The notes: generated by a model not told the origin, from the letters alone. Shown: positions 19,788-31,235, numbered from the stretch's first letter. The stretch: DNA of 64,000 nt from Hymenopus coronatus (GCA_030762935.1 CM060900.1:401187132-401251131); one strand, 5' to 3'. Numbers and translations are program-made.

Positions 19788-20990
19788 TCATGCTAATGCC
19801 TTATTTGACAGTAATGCACAGAACAAGTCCTTATTTTCGCTTTGTTGAATAAAATTGATCACATAATTTAAGTGTCCTTTACCCTTGCTTAGCGTCATTT
19901 TTGGCACTGGAGTAACGATATCCTCCTTAGAAGCAATATCAGAGTCTCTCTTACTTACACTATCCAAAGTTTCTTCTTCTTCATTCATTAAGTCTTTATT
20001 ATTGTCAAGTAACTCCTCAACGTCTTCGACTGTGAAGAAATTCTGTCCTAAACAGTGCTTCACAGGAGTCTTTTGTTTCACTTCTTTACTCTCGACATCA
20101 GCGAGGCTGTCATACAATATTTTATTCCATTCATTGGTCAATGCAGAAATCGTTAAGTTGTTCACTGCAGCCGCAAAATTGAAAATAATGAACCTGAGGT
20201 TGTATGATTTTATATGTTGCGGTGTTTTTTCTGCTCGTTTGCAATCGCCACCCACTGCTTCTTCAACTTCAAACATTTCAGATAGAATTATCTTTCTGTA
20301 CAATCTCTCTGCAGTGTAGATGAGGCCTAGATGCATAGCTTGCATCAGAGAAGTTTTATTTGGCGGTAAGAATAGATATCTGATCCTACCGTCTGCACAC
20401 ATAAATGCCTTCTTTGCTGATTTTCAGTTTGGGTGTAATTTAAGGACTTTGTCGCTTGTGTATTTTCAGGTAGGACACGCCAATATAGGCCCGTCTCCTC
20501 GGCATTATACACCTGACTTAATCTAACCACTCTTCTTTTATGATAGCATGCAGTTTTTTTTCAAAATGGTTCAACAGCATTGCATCTGCACTTAGGCTTT
20601 CTCTATACATCTTTCTGTTCGTTATGTGTTGGGCATATCTAATTAGCAGCTGTAACAAGCTGTGAATCCATTTACACCAGTTGTTTTGGTACACGTTCAG
20701 ATGCAGCTTGAATTTCTACATCCCTCACTGCTATTCCACTTGCATGAAATTGTTCCCACCACTTATACCCTTCTTCATCAAATGCTTGTTCTGCTGGAGA
20801 CTACATTCGCTTAATTCGACACGTTTCTTTGTCCACATTACACTTCAAAGTAAATGATACAAGTTCACTTTTTCTTTCGTATGCCGCACACTGTTTGTTT
20901 AAGTATTGCAAATTCCGTATATCCACTGGAAACAGTGGCACCACTTTCGATGATTTTTAATTCATCGTGTGAAGAGCGAATTTGTTTCTG
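19788..20990 (-). pseudogene. pogo/Tigger transposase, degenerate
   Basis: The N-terminal HTH part survives as LKIIESGATVSSGYTEF near 20960-20870, followed by frame-broken pieces. At 20530-20345 the DDE_1 domain starts with VYNAEETGLYWRVLP, where the usual catalytic Asp of NADETGL is Glu. The main remaining ORF (20402-19788, 204 residues) reads LFLPPNKTSLMQAMHLGLIY, where the last catalytic Asp (normally MDQG-like) is replaced by His. It ends with an acidic tail as in Tigger proteins. Catalytic residues are lost and several frameshifts exist, so it is inactive. Confidence 0.75.
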
Positions 20991-21117
20991 CTTTCCTGAT
21001 TATGCTAACAGTTTGCTGAATAACATTGTGTACCTTGCATTGTTTTGTTATTTTAACATTGTGCTAAAGGCTAGTGTGAAGCTGAAAATGTACAAAGCCC
21101 TGACGGTTCAATAGCAC

Positions 21118-21352
21118 AGAAAGGGTTGGGAAGTAGTGTTACACCACTCACCTCTCACAAAGACGGCCCGGGTTCGATCCAAGAGACTGCATGTGGGATT
21201 TGTGGTGGACAAATCGGCGAAGGGACGGGTTTTCTCCGGGTTCTCCGGTTTTTTCCGCCATCTCATTTCACCACTCCACCTTCATTCCATGTATTATCAG
21301 CGTCATCACCTGCGGTGCCTTAAGCAGTAAAAGCGGGCGTTAAACACTATAA
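21118..21352 (+). repeat. SINE family I copy inside pogo element
   Basis: B box GGGTTCGATCC at about 21170, then GTGGGATTTGTGGTGGACAA, TTTTCTCCGGGTTCTCC, CATTCCATGTATTATCAG and the tail AAGCGGGCGTTAAACACTAT. Inserted near the 5' end of the pogo transposase region. Confidence 0.85.
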
Positions 21353-21411
21353 AAAAACCGACTCGTATCCAAAAACAAGGATGTCATACACAGTTAGGCT
21401 TCTAGGAATAT

Positions 21412-21690
21412 GTCGGCCTCCGAGGTGTAAGGGTTACCATGCTAGTTCGCGGGTTCAAACCCGGAGGAGGGCAATGGCTTTTTTCGGGCGTAAAAATCCT
21501 TAGCATGGCTTCCTCCGGAAAGGAAGTAAAGCTGTTGGCCCCGTGTCGTAGATTTACGTAAAAAAAACCTCAAGTCAGATAAAAGAGGCCTCTGAGTAAA
21601 ACTAAGCGGCCTCTCACGCCTATGGGACGCTGAGAACCATAGCAGTCAAACAGCGTCCGTAAATAAAACTCCATTTAAATTTAAATTTCT
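21412..21690 (+). repeat. SINE family II copy inside pogo element
   Basis: Starts TCGGCCTCCGAGGTGTAAGG with a B box GGGTTCAAACCC. It then has TTTTTTCGGGCGTAAAAATCC, CCTCCGGAAAGGAAGTAAAGC, GTGTCGTAGATTTACG and AAGCGGCCTCTCACG. The best-preserved family II copy in the window. Confidence 0.85.
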
Positions 21691-22039
21691 CTAGGAATAC
21701 GAATTACATAGAATATACATATATACTGAAAATTAAGTTGCGTCATGCGAGAATACTGACTGTTTTCAACATTTTTATTTATGTATCAAATGTAATTACA
21801 TATGTGCAGTTTACCACAAGCGTTTGTCCGGATTAAGCAATGTTCGGTTAACCGGGTTTTAGTGTAAATTCAAAATAAATCTTCCACAATTTATTGTTAC
21901 AAGAAATCATAACACCAACACATTTGTAGGAAATGATACTGAGGCATAAAAAAGGCTATACTGTTGACTTTTGGCTTGCCCTCGATTGAGATTCTGTAAT
22001 TTGTTTTCTTATGCTTTGAAGGGTTCTTTATTCGTTATA

Positions 22040-23582
22040 CAGGAAGTTTCAAAAATACGGGCATAATTTCAGGTATGTATTTCCCACATGTAGACAATCA
22101 AATTAGTTCATTATAACATGTGTCCGGAAATGCTTCATTTCCGAGTTATGGCCTTCACAACATTGAAATACACTGGAACGTTTTTCTTTCCGCAGGTTGT
22201 TGTCATTACAGATGTTCAAAATGTCCACCTCCTGCTTGAATACAGACCTCACATCGATGTCTCATTGACCTGCGAACACGATCCCAAACTCCAGCAGTAT
22301 TGCGTATGTCCTCACAACTTGCCACAATTTGATTCCGAAGGGATTCCAAATCCGGCACCGGAGACGAATAAACCAATGATTTTAAATGGCCCCAAAAGTA
22401 GAAATAGAGAGGGTTCAGATCAGGTGAGCGTGGAGGCCAAGCAATTGGGCCACCTCTACCTATCCATCGATCAGGAAGCCTTCGATCCAAGTACCGGCGA
22501 GCCGTAAGACTGAAGTGTGCAGGAGCGCCATCATGCAAGAAGTGAATGTGTTGATGATTGATCAGTAGAGTGTCTTCGAAAACGTCAGGTATGGTTTTTT
22601 CCTGCCCCGTAAGTCGGTTTACAAGTACATGGGGTCCAGCTAATCGATCACCAATGATACCGGCCCACATGTTGAGGGAGAACCGCACCTGGTGATGAGA
22701 CACAACAGTTGCACGTGGGTTTTCATGCGACCATACATACTGATTGTGGAAATTTGTTATGCCATCTCTTGTGAACTGTGCTTCATCTGTAAATAATACG
22801 ACGGCAGAAAAGTTCGGATTTACACCACACTGCTGCAAGAACCACTGACAGAACCTAACTCGTGCAGGGTAATCTGCTGGTGACAGGGCCTGTACACGTT
22901 GCAAATAATAAGGATACAATTGATACTCGTTCAACAGTCTCCAGACAGTCGTATGAGGAACATTGACTTGCAACGCTAACCGTCGTGTGCTGATAGAAGG
23001 AGTCCTGTCCACAGCCTCCAGAATCTCCTCCTGCACTTCTGGAGTTGTAGATCTTGGTCGTCCCCTTCCCAAAATAGGAGAGGTGAATGTTCCATACTCG
23101 CACAGACGGGAATGGAGACGTACAAATATCTTCCGATCTGGACATTGTCGCTGTGGGTACCTCTCCTGGTACAAACGACGAGCCAGCGCAGCATTGCCGT
23201 CCGCCTTACCGTACATGAAGTGTATCTCTGCCAGCTCTTGATTTGAATACATGTCGCACAGTCTTAACGCCTAAAGAACACTGAATGTAACCTTCCTCAG
23301 AATGAACTATCAGAGCGCCCTTCTAATGTCTCCTTTGACGGCAAAGACCTGCGGAAAGAAAAACGTTCCAGTGAATTCCAATGATGTGAAGGCCATAATC
23401 GGAAATGAAGCATTTCCGGACATGAACTATTTTGACTGTCTGCAGGTGGGACTTTCAATGTTGTAAAGGCCATAACTCGGAAATGAAGCATTTCCAGGCA
23501 CATGTTATAATGAACTATTTTGATTGTCTTCATGTGGGAAATACACACCTGAAATTATGCCCCGTATTTTTGAAACATCCTG
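22040..23582 (-). mobile_element. Complete Tc1/mariner-type transposon flanked by TA
   Basis: Left terminus CAGGAAGTTTCAAAAATACG and right terminus (inverted) CAGGATGTTTCAAAAATACG are bordered by TA at 22038-22039 and 23583-23584, the expected mariner target duplication. The inverted repeats extend about 160 bp on the left (to about 22199). On the right they span about 236 bp because a segment of about 85 bp is present twice (about 23371-23454 and 23457-23545). Confidence 0.92.
22206..23252 (-). CDS. Tc1/mariner transposase (DUF4817 + DDE; DD41D spacing), third Asp replaced by Tyr
   Basis: The uninterrupted 348-residue ORF starts at ATG 23252. Residues 2-55 (YSNQELAEIHFMYGKADGN..) form a DUF4817-type helical DNA-binding region, and a second HTH lies at about 75-110 with an RGRPRS linker before it. 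The DDE domain has D156 (LFTDEAQF) and D241 (FLHDGAPAHFS). In the SPDLNPLYFYFWG block, the position corresponding to the last catalytic residue (normally PLDF) is Tyr283, leaving 41 residues between D241 and it. This spacing matches the DD41D group of insect mariner elements. A TAT codon instead of GAT suggests a single-base change that should abolish catalysis, although the frame is otherwise open and the termini are intact. Confidence 0.9.
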   Translation of the reverse strand: MYSNQELAEIHFMYGKADGNAALARRLYQERYPQRQCPDRKIFVRLHSRLCEYGTFTSPILGRGRPRSTTPEVQEEILEAVDRTPSISTRRLALQVNVPHTTVWRLLNEYQLYPYYLQRVQALSPADYPARVRFCQWFLQQCGVNPNFSAVVLFTDEAQFTRDGITNFHNQYVWSHENPRATVVSHHQVRFSLNMWAGIIGDRLAGPHVLVNRLTGQEKTIPDVFEDTLLINHQHIHFLHDGAPAHFSLTARRYLDRRLPDRWIGRGGPIAWPPRSPDLNPLYFYFWGHLKSLVYSSPVPDLESLRNQIVASCEDIRNTAGVWDRVRRSMRHRCEVCIQAGGGHFEHL

Positions 23583-23584
23583 TA

Positions 23585-24285
23585 CATCATTGTTTCGGAG
23601 TATCAAGACATTTTATTTTTAGCGTTAGATTTTAATTCTGAACCACAGTGCGAAGACGAGAAAATATTACAAACAGGGATAAGTTCTCCATTTCGCGTTG
23701 GAGTGGATACAGAAACATAAACTTGGTTTTGACAACACACAATGACGCAAAAACATGTATTACTGTGACTGGGTTATCACTCGCACTTATATTTCCTCCT
23801 ACCTGTGTGGTTTAGACAGTTCTGCGGGCAATAAGAATATGTGTACGCTGAAATGTAAATGTTGCTGATTGGTAGTATCCATATCCAGTCATCTGAGAAA
23901 TTATAATTTCTTTCCTTCTTCGTTTTCTTTGCCCCTCTTTCTACATGAATAGTGCATATTTAACATATAGATTAGACGTGCACAATACTTGAAAATATTT
24001 CACGCGGAATTGAATCTCAATATAATGTAAAACAACAGAATAGATGTATATACTATGGAGCCACAAAATAATATAAGCGCTGTTAATAAAAATTAATTAT
24101 CAAAGTAAGTTTAGTTTAAAAATTAAAATCGCATGTGTTAATTCAAATGATCTTCTGTGCCTGTCACTGTTTATTTTTATATAATCTCGACACAGTTTTA
24201 ATTGTGAAAACTTATAATCTCTATCTACTTAATGTTAATCGAAATAAACTTGTACAGAAACAATTTGCACTTTTTAGAGCTTAAC
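23585..24285. other. No supportable gene
   Basis: AT-rich flank of the mariner element; nothing recognised on either strand. Confidence 0.4.
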
Positions 24286-24339
24286 TCCTCCAACTGGTTG
24301 GTCATATGGGACGATGAAAGAAATCGGTGTAATAATGCT

Positions 24340-24480
24340 CAAAGTATCTCGGGATCCATGGAGCTTAAAGTTACTCAGCATACGTCTTCTCAGGATAAGA
24401 ATAAACCTTATACGGGTAATCACCCTAAGCACTACCGAGGTGGGCACACATTACGTCGTAAGCTGCAAGGGTAATATAGG
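24340..24480 (-). repeat. SINE family III fragment
   Basis: GAGCTTAAAGTTACTCAGCA..GTCTTCTCAGGATAAG..AAACCTTATACGGGTAA..ACCGAGGTGGGCAC parallels the fuller copy at 38.24-38.41 kb with an internal deletion of the tRNA-like part. Confidence 0.6.
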
Positions 24481-25020
24481 AAACCAAATCGATAGTCAGA
24501 TGTTTAAACGGGCACCGTAATATACTGATCTTAAGCTCCATGGTGTTTCCATGACTTCGCGAGAAATACCTGAATACCAACACGTCTTAAAAATGAGGAA
24601 ATGTGGATAACTTCAATTTAACAGTAACGGATATCTCGGAAATGACTGATGTTACAAACCAGTTATTATTTTTAAATAAATGTTGCTTTAATAGCGGCAT
24701 ATTTTTGCGCAGTGTGTTTTTGTCTATATCTTATGTTTTACTAATATACAGAAATATACAAAGTTCCTTCCTAATGAAGAAGACCCTCAAGATTATTCCT
24801 TGAAAATGCAATATATAGGTACATATTATTTTTAATATATACAGTGTAGCCCATAGAAAGTGTTAAAGGGGAATATATCTTAAACAAACAGAAAAAAAAA
24901 CCAAATGCCAAGAACTAAAAATCTTATAGGAACAGAGGTATTCCAAACTGTGACCTTGAAAACATTTTGATGGGCTTAACCTAAGAATGTTAGATGAAAC
25001 TATGGTATACTCGTTTATTT

Positions 25021-25038
25021 ATTTATTTATTTAATCTA
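25021..25038. repeat. (TTTA)n microsatellite
   Basis: Four to five tandem TTTA units upstream of the mariner-like pseudogene. Confidence 0.7.
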
Positions 25039-25265
25039 GTTGCCCACAATAGACTAAACAACGTTTATTAATTCATTTTTTTCTTAAATGAATTGTTGAG
25101 CTGTTATAAGATGTTCTCCTTAAAAACATCTCCCTCATGAACTCTGGGAGAAAATAAAGTGTCAAATGAAAGAACATGGTTTCAAAGCCTCATGACCTCC
25201 TAAAATACAACACCCTACGTAGTTAGCTATGTTGATCATTTACTCTGACTCTTCGACATTAAAAA

Positions 25266-26400
25266 ATGGCAAATTTTGATGTAGAGGCAGATATGATTTT
25301 ACCACTCGGTGAAGTCAGTAGAAATTATCTACTGCGTATGAAGTTCAAACGACTGGAAACACGGCTGCGAAAGTATGGAAGTGTAAATAACAATAGTCCT
25401 ATGAATGTGAAATCAAAAGTGAATGATGAAAATGGAATCACAATGCTTGCTGCTGTAGAAGTACATCCACAAATAAGGGAACGTAAATTGTCCAAAGATA
25501 GTGGAATTAGCCACACGTCTGTACAAAGGATACTAGAGCAGCAGAAATATTATCATTGTCAATAGTGTTTGCATCAAGAGCTCACACAGAGACTTTCAGC
25601 ATAGAGTTCTTTTTTGTGAGTGGTTATCCAATGCCATTGCAGAGAATAGTTCATTCTTGGCAAACACATAAATTTTCGTTGGAGCAACATTCTCAAATAA
25701 GTTAGTAGGCATAATATGCATATGCATAATATGCATCATTGGGAAACTGAAAACCTCAAATGGATAAGAACTGTGTCTTTTCAGCATCATTGGTCGCTAA
25801 ATGCTTAGTGTGGAATTCTTGGTAACCTAGTCATCAGCCTTTACTTCTTTGAAGGTACAATTACTGGTAAACATAATGCCATTTTCTCAAACATGAATCA
25901 TCTCCCTTATTGGAAAACCCGTCCTTCAATGTGAGAAGAAAAATGTGGTATAAGGAGGATGTTGCACCACCACATTTTGCAATATGACACATCAACTTCT
26001 AAATGAGAAGTGATGAATGGTGATATGCGGATTGGACGTGCTGAACTTCCAATCCGCATATCACCATTCATCACCATTGAAGCACCAAGCAAAGAGAATA
26101 TGAAATGTTGGTTACGTGAAGCATGTCGCGTGTTACTAGAGGTAATTGGTGTAATTCTCACAGAGGGAATCCAGATATCATCGAGTATTACCGTGTATTG
26201 CATACAGTTCATTGTATCCTCAAGCTACCCAGGGACACCTAGACCGTCCCTTGATATTCAAATCCAACACGATACAGATGCGCCTCCATGATGGGATTGT
26301 GAACCACGTATTTTGCGTCGAATCAAGATGGACGATAGACAATAACCTTTCCCTTACGTGTGAAAGAAAATGTAACATCGTATGAGAATACCCACCACGG
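25266..26400 (+). pseudogene. Mariner-like transposase, heavily decayed
   Basis: The first part (25266-25565) reads ..RLRKYGSVNNNSPMNVKSK..NGITMLAAVEVHPQIRERKLSKDSGISHTSVQRIL, the linker and second HTH of the same broad transposase group as the element at 22-23.6 kb but a different subfamily. Scattered in-frame pieces follow: LHQELTQRLS near 25570, MWYKEDVAPPHFA near 25947-25985 (the second catalytic Asp context, with the usual QDGA-like motif altered) and IGRAEL near 26030, then ..TIEAPSKENM. Numerous stops and frameshifts inactivate it. Between the IGR motif and TIEA the normal WPPRSPDL region has been replaced by an inverted copy of upstream sequence (hairpin at 26010-26074). Confidence 0.7.
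26010..26074. repeat. Perfect 26-bp inverted repeat (hairpin) with 13-nt spacer
   Basis: The left arm 26010-26035 begins GTGATGAATGGTGATATGCG and the right arm 26049-26074 is its exact reverse complement (ending CATCAC). The spacer is ACGTGCTGAACTT. It lies inside the decayed mariner-like ORF. Confidence 0.95.
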
Positions 26401-27015
26401 ATCGGTTTATGAAGAGGTGTTTGATTTATTTTGAAGAGTGTGTTAACTTAAAAACAGAATTGAATCTTAAAAAATGTTTCAAAACATTGATTTTCTTAAC
26501 AATACTTGTAGTATTTCAGCGTACCACGTGCTTTCCTATGCAGCATATTGATGTTCGGTAGAATAAACATTCAAAGAAGCATCATAATAACTATCATAAT
26601 ATTAGATGTATCAATTGTCGTGTATGAAATAAGTATATCTAAGATAAATAGTCCATGTGTTGATTCAAGATCATTAAGAGAACGAAAAACATATTTACTA
26701 CATGCGTGAAGCAAATCTGCGACCCTCACCGGAGGAGTAACCTACGTTTTGTCACAGCACTACAAGGAACACACATGGAAAGTGGCAGATTTTACAATCT
26801 TAACTGTATCATGTTTTGTGTCGTTTATGTTTTTAGTTAATATGGATAGCTTTTGTTGAAGAAGCTTAAGTTATGTATTTGGTTATGATTATTGATCATA
26901 TTAAAATTTGGAACTTGTGCCAACTTGTTGCTGCCGCTACACAACTGTATCGGCGCTGTGCCGTGAGGGACTTTTACGAATTTGGTGTTCCAGACATGAC
27001 TCGTTTTTTTGGCGT
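26401..27015. other. No supportable gene
   Basis: AT-rich; the right terminus of the decayed mariner copy could not be located here. Confidence 0.35.
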
Positions 27016-27019
27016 CAGG

Positions 27020-27221
27020 TGTACATCGTAAATACGTACTAGAGAATCTAAAAATCTTGATACCCCAGCTTTGGAAGACTGGTCTTAAGTACCAAGTTTG
27101 CTATTTATCCGACAGTTTGCTTTTGAGTTACGCCATTCACAGCCACACACGAGTACACATACATATTTTTTTTTCTTTTTCTTCTTTTCTAAAACTGTCA
27201 TTCTCTTCAAACAGAGGCATG

Positions 27222-27266
<45 letters not shown>

Positions 27267-27345
27267 TGTTAAATCTCATCATTCTAATTTTTGGAGATGT
27301 AATACATCCTCTACCTATCTTTGCGTGGTCGAGAAGGTAAAGCAT
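27020..27345 (+). repeat. Interspersed family R copy with (AT)20 microsatellite
   Basis: TTAAGTACCAAGTTTGCTATTTATCC..TTTTGAGTTACGCCATTCACA matches the middle of family R, and CATCCTCTACCTATCTTTGCG..GAGAAGGTAAA matches its end. An (AT)n run occupies 27225-27264. Confidence 0.6.
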
Positions 27346-27424
27346 GTGCGGGTAGCCAGCTTTCATCTGGTGAAGAGTTCCAAACTAACTAGAACGTTGA
27401 ACATTGTGGTGTATTTAGTTTAAT

Positions 27425-27670
27425 ATTTACCCCCAGGTTACCGCGTTATTTGACGCGGTAACATGTGAGGTTCTCATTCGGAAGTCCTGGGTTCGATTCC
27501 TGTTGGATGCCCACCCTAGACATAGAGTTTTTCCCTGGTGCCGAGGTGAATACCAGGGTGGTGTATTCTGCTACCATTATCCATTCTTTCATTTCATTTC
27601 TCTTTCATATTTCGTTAGTGCGCTCATGTTTTGCATTGTCGGCAGTGCCAGACACCTGACGCGGTTGCTT
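27425..27670 (+). repeat. SINE family IV copy
   Basis: tRNA-like head GACGCGGTAACATGTGAGG..TCCTGGGTTCGATTCCTG (B box), body CCCTGGTGCCGAGGTGAATACC and a T/C-rich segment TTTCATTTCATTTCTCTTTC. A related head is at 60.48 kb. Confidence 0.65.
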
Positions 27671-27769
27671 GCATTATGAAAGTTTCTATCCATAAACGCC
27701 AGAGTGAGTGGTCTCCCACGCTACAATTAAAACTATTCTGTTTGTTAACGATACTGTCATTGCCAAGAT

Positions 27770-27965
27770 CATATTAGCCTCGCTGGTGTGCCGGAATTTC
27801 GTCCCCCAGGAGTTCTTTTACATGCCAGTAAATAGACTGATATGAGGCTGTCGCTTTTAAGGACACACGCACAAAAAACTATCGATCTGGGAAACATTTG
27901 AACCCGGAGCCCTGGGTGCAAGTGATCAGGATATCTCGCTTGCTAGCATCACTACGTCCCTTTCT
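27770..27965 (-). repeat. tRNA-derived SINE sharing the family II core
   Basis: Contains AGTTCTTTTACATGCCAGTAAAT and a minus-strand B-box-like GGGTTCAAAT before a tRNA-like head (..AGTGATCAGGATATCTCGC.. on the plus strand). The TTTTAC.TGCC.GTAAAT core is also found in family II. Confidence 0.55.
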
Positions 27966-29400
27966 TCTGATTGCTCTCCAATGATGCGCGGGCGTTAAAT
28001 CTGGAAATGTTAAGTGCTTTGCGTATCTCTTTGGACCTTCCCTGCTGCGGGCCTGAGACCTCCTATGGCTCTTTCACTTCATCCCTGGCTCCCGGAAAAT
28101 GTAGCCACATCGATCCAAAACGTTCTTCGCAGAATGTATATAAACTAATTTCTTAAGCAACGCCATAATTGAATCATCTGATATGCAGCTGTGTTTTGAC
28201 AACGTTTTGATGTGCTTCTGTTCCAAATTTCCCCGCTTTCTAGCCATTGAAAGTACCCTTTACTTTAGCATGTTTTTAAGAGGTCACATACCATTATTAG
28301 TGCGTTTCATAAAGTGTATTTTACACTATTTTGTAAATGTTTTAAACAACGTTTCTTTAGGTTCAAGAACACATTTTATAAAACGACAAAAATTATTAGC
28401 CCCGGTAGGTCACAATGGGGTATGACAGTATCTACCGGCGCTACCCAACACATAGTTAAACGATTGTTCTGAATGAGGGCACTTGGACAAATATTAGGAA
28501 TCATAAAAAAGCTTTGAATTACATAAATAAAAATGTTTGAATATATTTGAAATACTTTTCAAATGCTGTAAATACTTATTTTTTGCGAATTTTTGAGGAT
28601 TTTTCATATTTTAGACAGTAATTTGTTGTTGTTGTTTTTTGCGAGAAATACCGTGTTTGTAGTTTGCACACAAAAGTGCATTTACTTCAGGCTGGGTACA
28701 TAAAACTTAATTTTAACATTTTTGTTTTCATACCATGCAGCTAGACGTTGTGAAACAATGCTTAGAATTTCAACGTAGATGTTGTCAGTTACAGACTTTC
28801 AAGCTACTAAAATAAGGTACCAACAAGAAAAAGTATTTGTTTATTTAAAATTGTAGGTTGGTAACAGAGCCAATGTTAGAACTTAAATCTAGAGAAAAAT
28901 CTGTAGGGCATCTGTTTTATTTCGAATGAACTCGCTGATAGCTAAATGTGACTTATTAGAGATTAACCATTTTGGAAGCATAGAAAGTGCACTTGCAGAA
29001 CGCATGGATCGCAACTTTAGAGATACAATTGAAGACAATTTAAAAGTTTACTATCAAATGACTTTAAATTGGACTCTATTACGACAAAATAAGCTAATAT
29101 ATAGAGCACTAAAAGCACTAGATCATTAGTTTGATCCTTCAAGGTTGGTCACTAAATCAAGTATATCTGATTTGAAAATGAAATGACAGTATTTAACCGG
29201 CCAAGTGCACGTAAATCTAGTTAAATTAATTCTGATTTGCTTCTTTGTTACAAAGAACTTTGTGTCATTCTTGAACAGCTGGACGTGGTAACAAATTAGA
29301 TTAGAAACAACACTCTTGGCATTGAAAGTAAAATGGGAATCTTAACATTTTTTCTGTGAAAAGGCCTTTTTATTCCTTTGGCTAGCGATATTTATTACCA
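27966..29400. other. No supportable gene
   Basis: AT-rich DNA with only short fortuitous frames; nothing recognised. Confidence 0.4.
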
Positions 29401-29402
29401 TG

Positions 29403-30075
29403 ACTTCCAGTAGCATTCACATCAGACACACCTAGTGACATTGATCAGTAGTGTACTATACTCTTTGTGCTGAACAAGACTACCATTCGGTATTGCAGTA
29501 CCATCCAGTATGCTTCACATTAGACACAGCTGGAGACATCGATCAGTGCTATACTAATCTCTTTACTCTAAACAAGACTATCATTCTGTGTACACAGAGC
29601 ACAAATAGTAATAGACATCGAATTTCTGATTGTCTGTAGGGGCATTTATAAAGCGTGTCTTCTGATATCCACTGGCCGCTCCGTCACTCTAATTGGGGAA
29701 GGAGGAGGGCTTGTAGCTTACTGTTGTAGTACACGTTACCTAATCTCGCATCCAATTGAGTAAGGTGGCTAAACATATTAGCGAATGAGTTGACAAACCC
29801 AATATAGGTATGCTCTATTGGTTCGATATAGAACACTTTCCTTCAAGGTGACAGTATCAGCCAATAAAGTAAAAACATGACGTAATAAAGTACCCTACAA
29901 ACGGTAAGGAATGCGGTTGTTCGGAACAAGACAGTGCCGGTTTCATTTTTTGTGCTTTTTGTACCATCCGATATGCTTCACATCAGATACACCTGGCGAC
30001 AATGACTAGTTCTGTACTCTTTGTACTGAAAAAGACTAGTGTTCGGTATTATAGTGCCATCCAGTAGGTTTCACA
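29403..30075 (+). repeat. Three ~90-bp repeat units, third displaced
   Basis: Units begin near 29410, 29498 and 29968 with the shared order CAGTATGCTTCACATTAGACAC-like, CTGGAGACATCGATCAG, ..TACTCTTTGTGCTGAACAAGACTA, ATTCGGTATTGCAGTACCATC. The first two are adjacent; the third lies after about 380 bp of unrelated sequence. Confidence 0.65.
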
Positions 30076-30249
30076 GACGCAGGTTTCTTTGCAAAGATAG
30101 GCCACAAACTGGTTTCACATTCGGAAAATCTAACACGGCAGATTTAATGGCAATGCACGCATCACAGAAAGTATCTTCTACGTCCACTTTTCCCAATCCT
30201 AAAAATGATTATTTTGATACTATCTTCCTGCTATAACAATGTTCTGCAT

Positions 30250-31199
30250 CCAATAAGCTAGGTGACTCACGCAGGCTACTTTATGTTGAAGTTAGTTTCT
30301 CCGGCGTAAGCACCAAAAGGTTTGCCTAAGCAGGATCGAAAAGGAGTCGCCTTATTGATGTAAAGAAAACTTGTTAAATAAAAGATGTCCTTGGAAACAA
30401 AATGTATGCATGCTCTCAGTAGCTTTCCTTGCTTGTGTATTCATGTTATCTTAAGGTACATTAAGCATTGCTTTAGTTACTGTTAGTAGTGTTAGTACAT
30501 TATTTACTAAAATTATAAACAGAGAATAATATGCGTCGTTTTACCATTGGAAAGCCCTATTATTCCAGACGGGAATATAATATTTCCTCAACTTTCAATT
30601 GGGGTTTGGGGGGGATTTTGCGTGTTTTTCATATGCAATACTCTCAATTTAATTCAGTTTAGTTGAATGCGTTTATCCGAGGACTTTTCATCACCATATG
30701 TTGTAAACATTGCAAATAGTTGGTCACTTTGAACCCGATGGATAAAAGGAGAGGGTTTTATGTCCTTAAAATTAGGATGTTGGTACGAGTGAAATTATAT
30801 ATCATGTTTAAGTCACCATATTTTCACCAAACATTATTATCAAGCAATATTTTTATATGCATTTGACACAACGGGAACACTTCTTTTGGTATCTAGCAAA
30901 TGTAAGGTACACTACAACTTTCGGAATCCTCCGTTATTCTTATTTTCAAGCTTTATGGTACAAATCGGTACAATTTGGCCTATCTAGATACATTTTTGTA
31001 CACTATTAAAGTTGTTTAAAAAGTCACACACTACATAAGAAAGCTGTATTTTGTATACATTTCTAGAAATGGCAGCTTTTGTGATATTCGCGCAAGTGGA
31101 AAACTTAAACATGTTTCTGAACACCGTTTTAAACTTATGTTGTGAGATGGCATCAAGAGTATTCTGAATATTCAGCTACAATTCCCGAAAGAGTGTCTC

Positions 31200-31200
<1 letters not shown>
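30250..31200. other. No supportable gene
   Basis: AT-rich DNA. CCAATAAGCTAGGTGACTCAC near 30251 resembles a phrase at 16069. Confidence 0.4.

Positions 31201-31232
<32 letters not shown>
31201..31232. repeat. (GT)n microsatellite
   Basis: About 14 GT units in a row. Confidence 0.95.

Positions 31233-31235
<3 letters not shown>

Larger units (their letters stand above)
19554..21864 (-). mobile_element. pogo/Tigger-type DNA transposon with nested SINEs
   Basis: The left end CAATAAAACCTCGTTAATCC and the reverse complement of the right end (CACTAAAACCCGGTTAACC) form related terminal inverted repeats, each flanked by TA (19552-19553 and 21865-21866), as expected for the pogo group. Inside are a degenerate transposase (minus) and two SINE insertions at about 21.12-21.35 and 21.41-21.69 kb. 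Confidence 0.75.
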
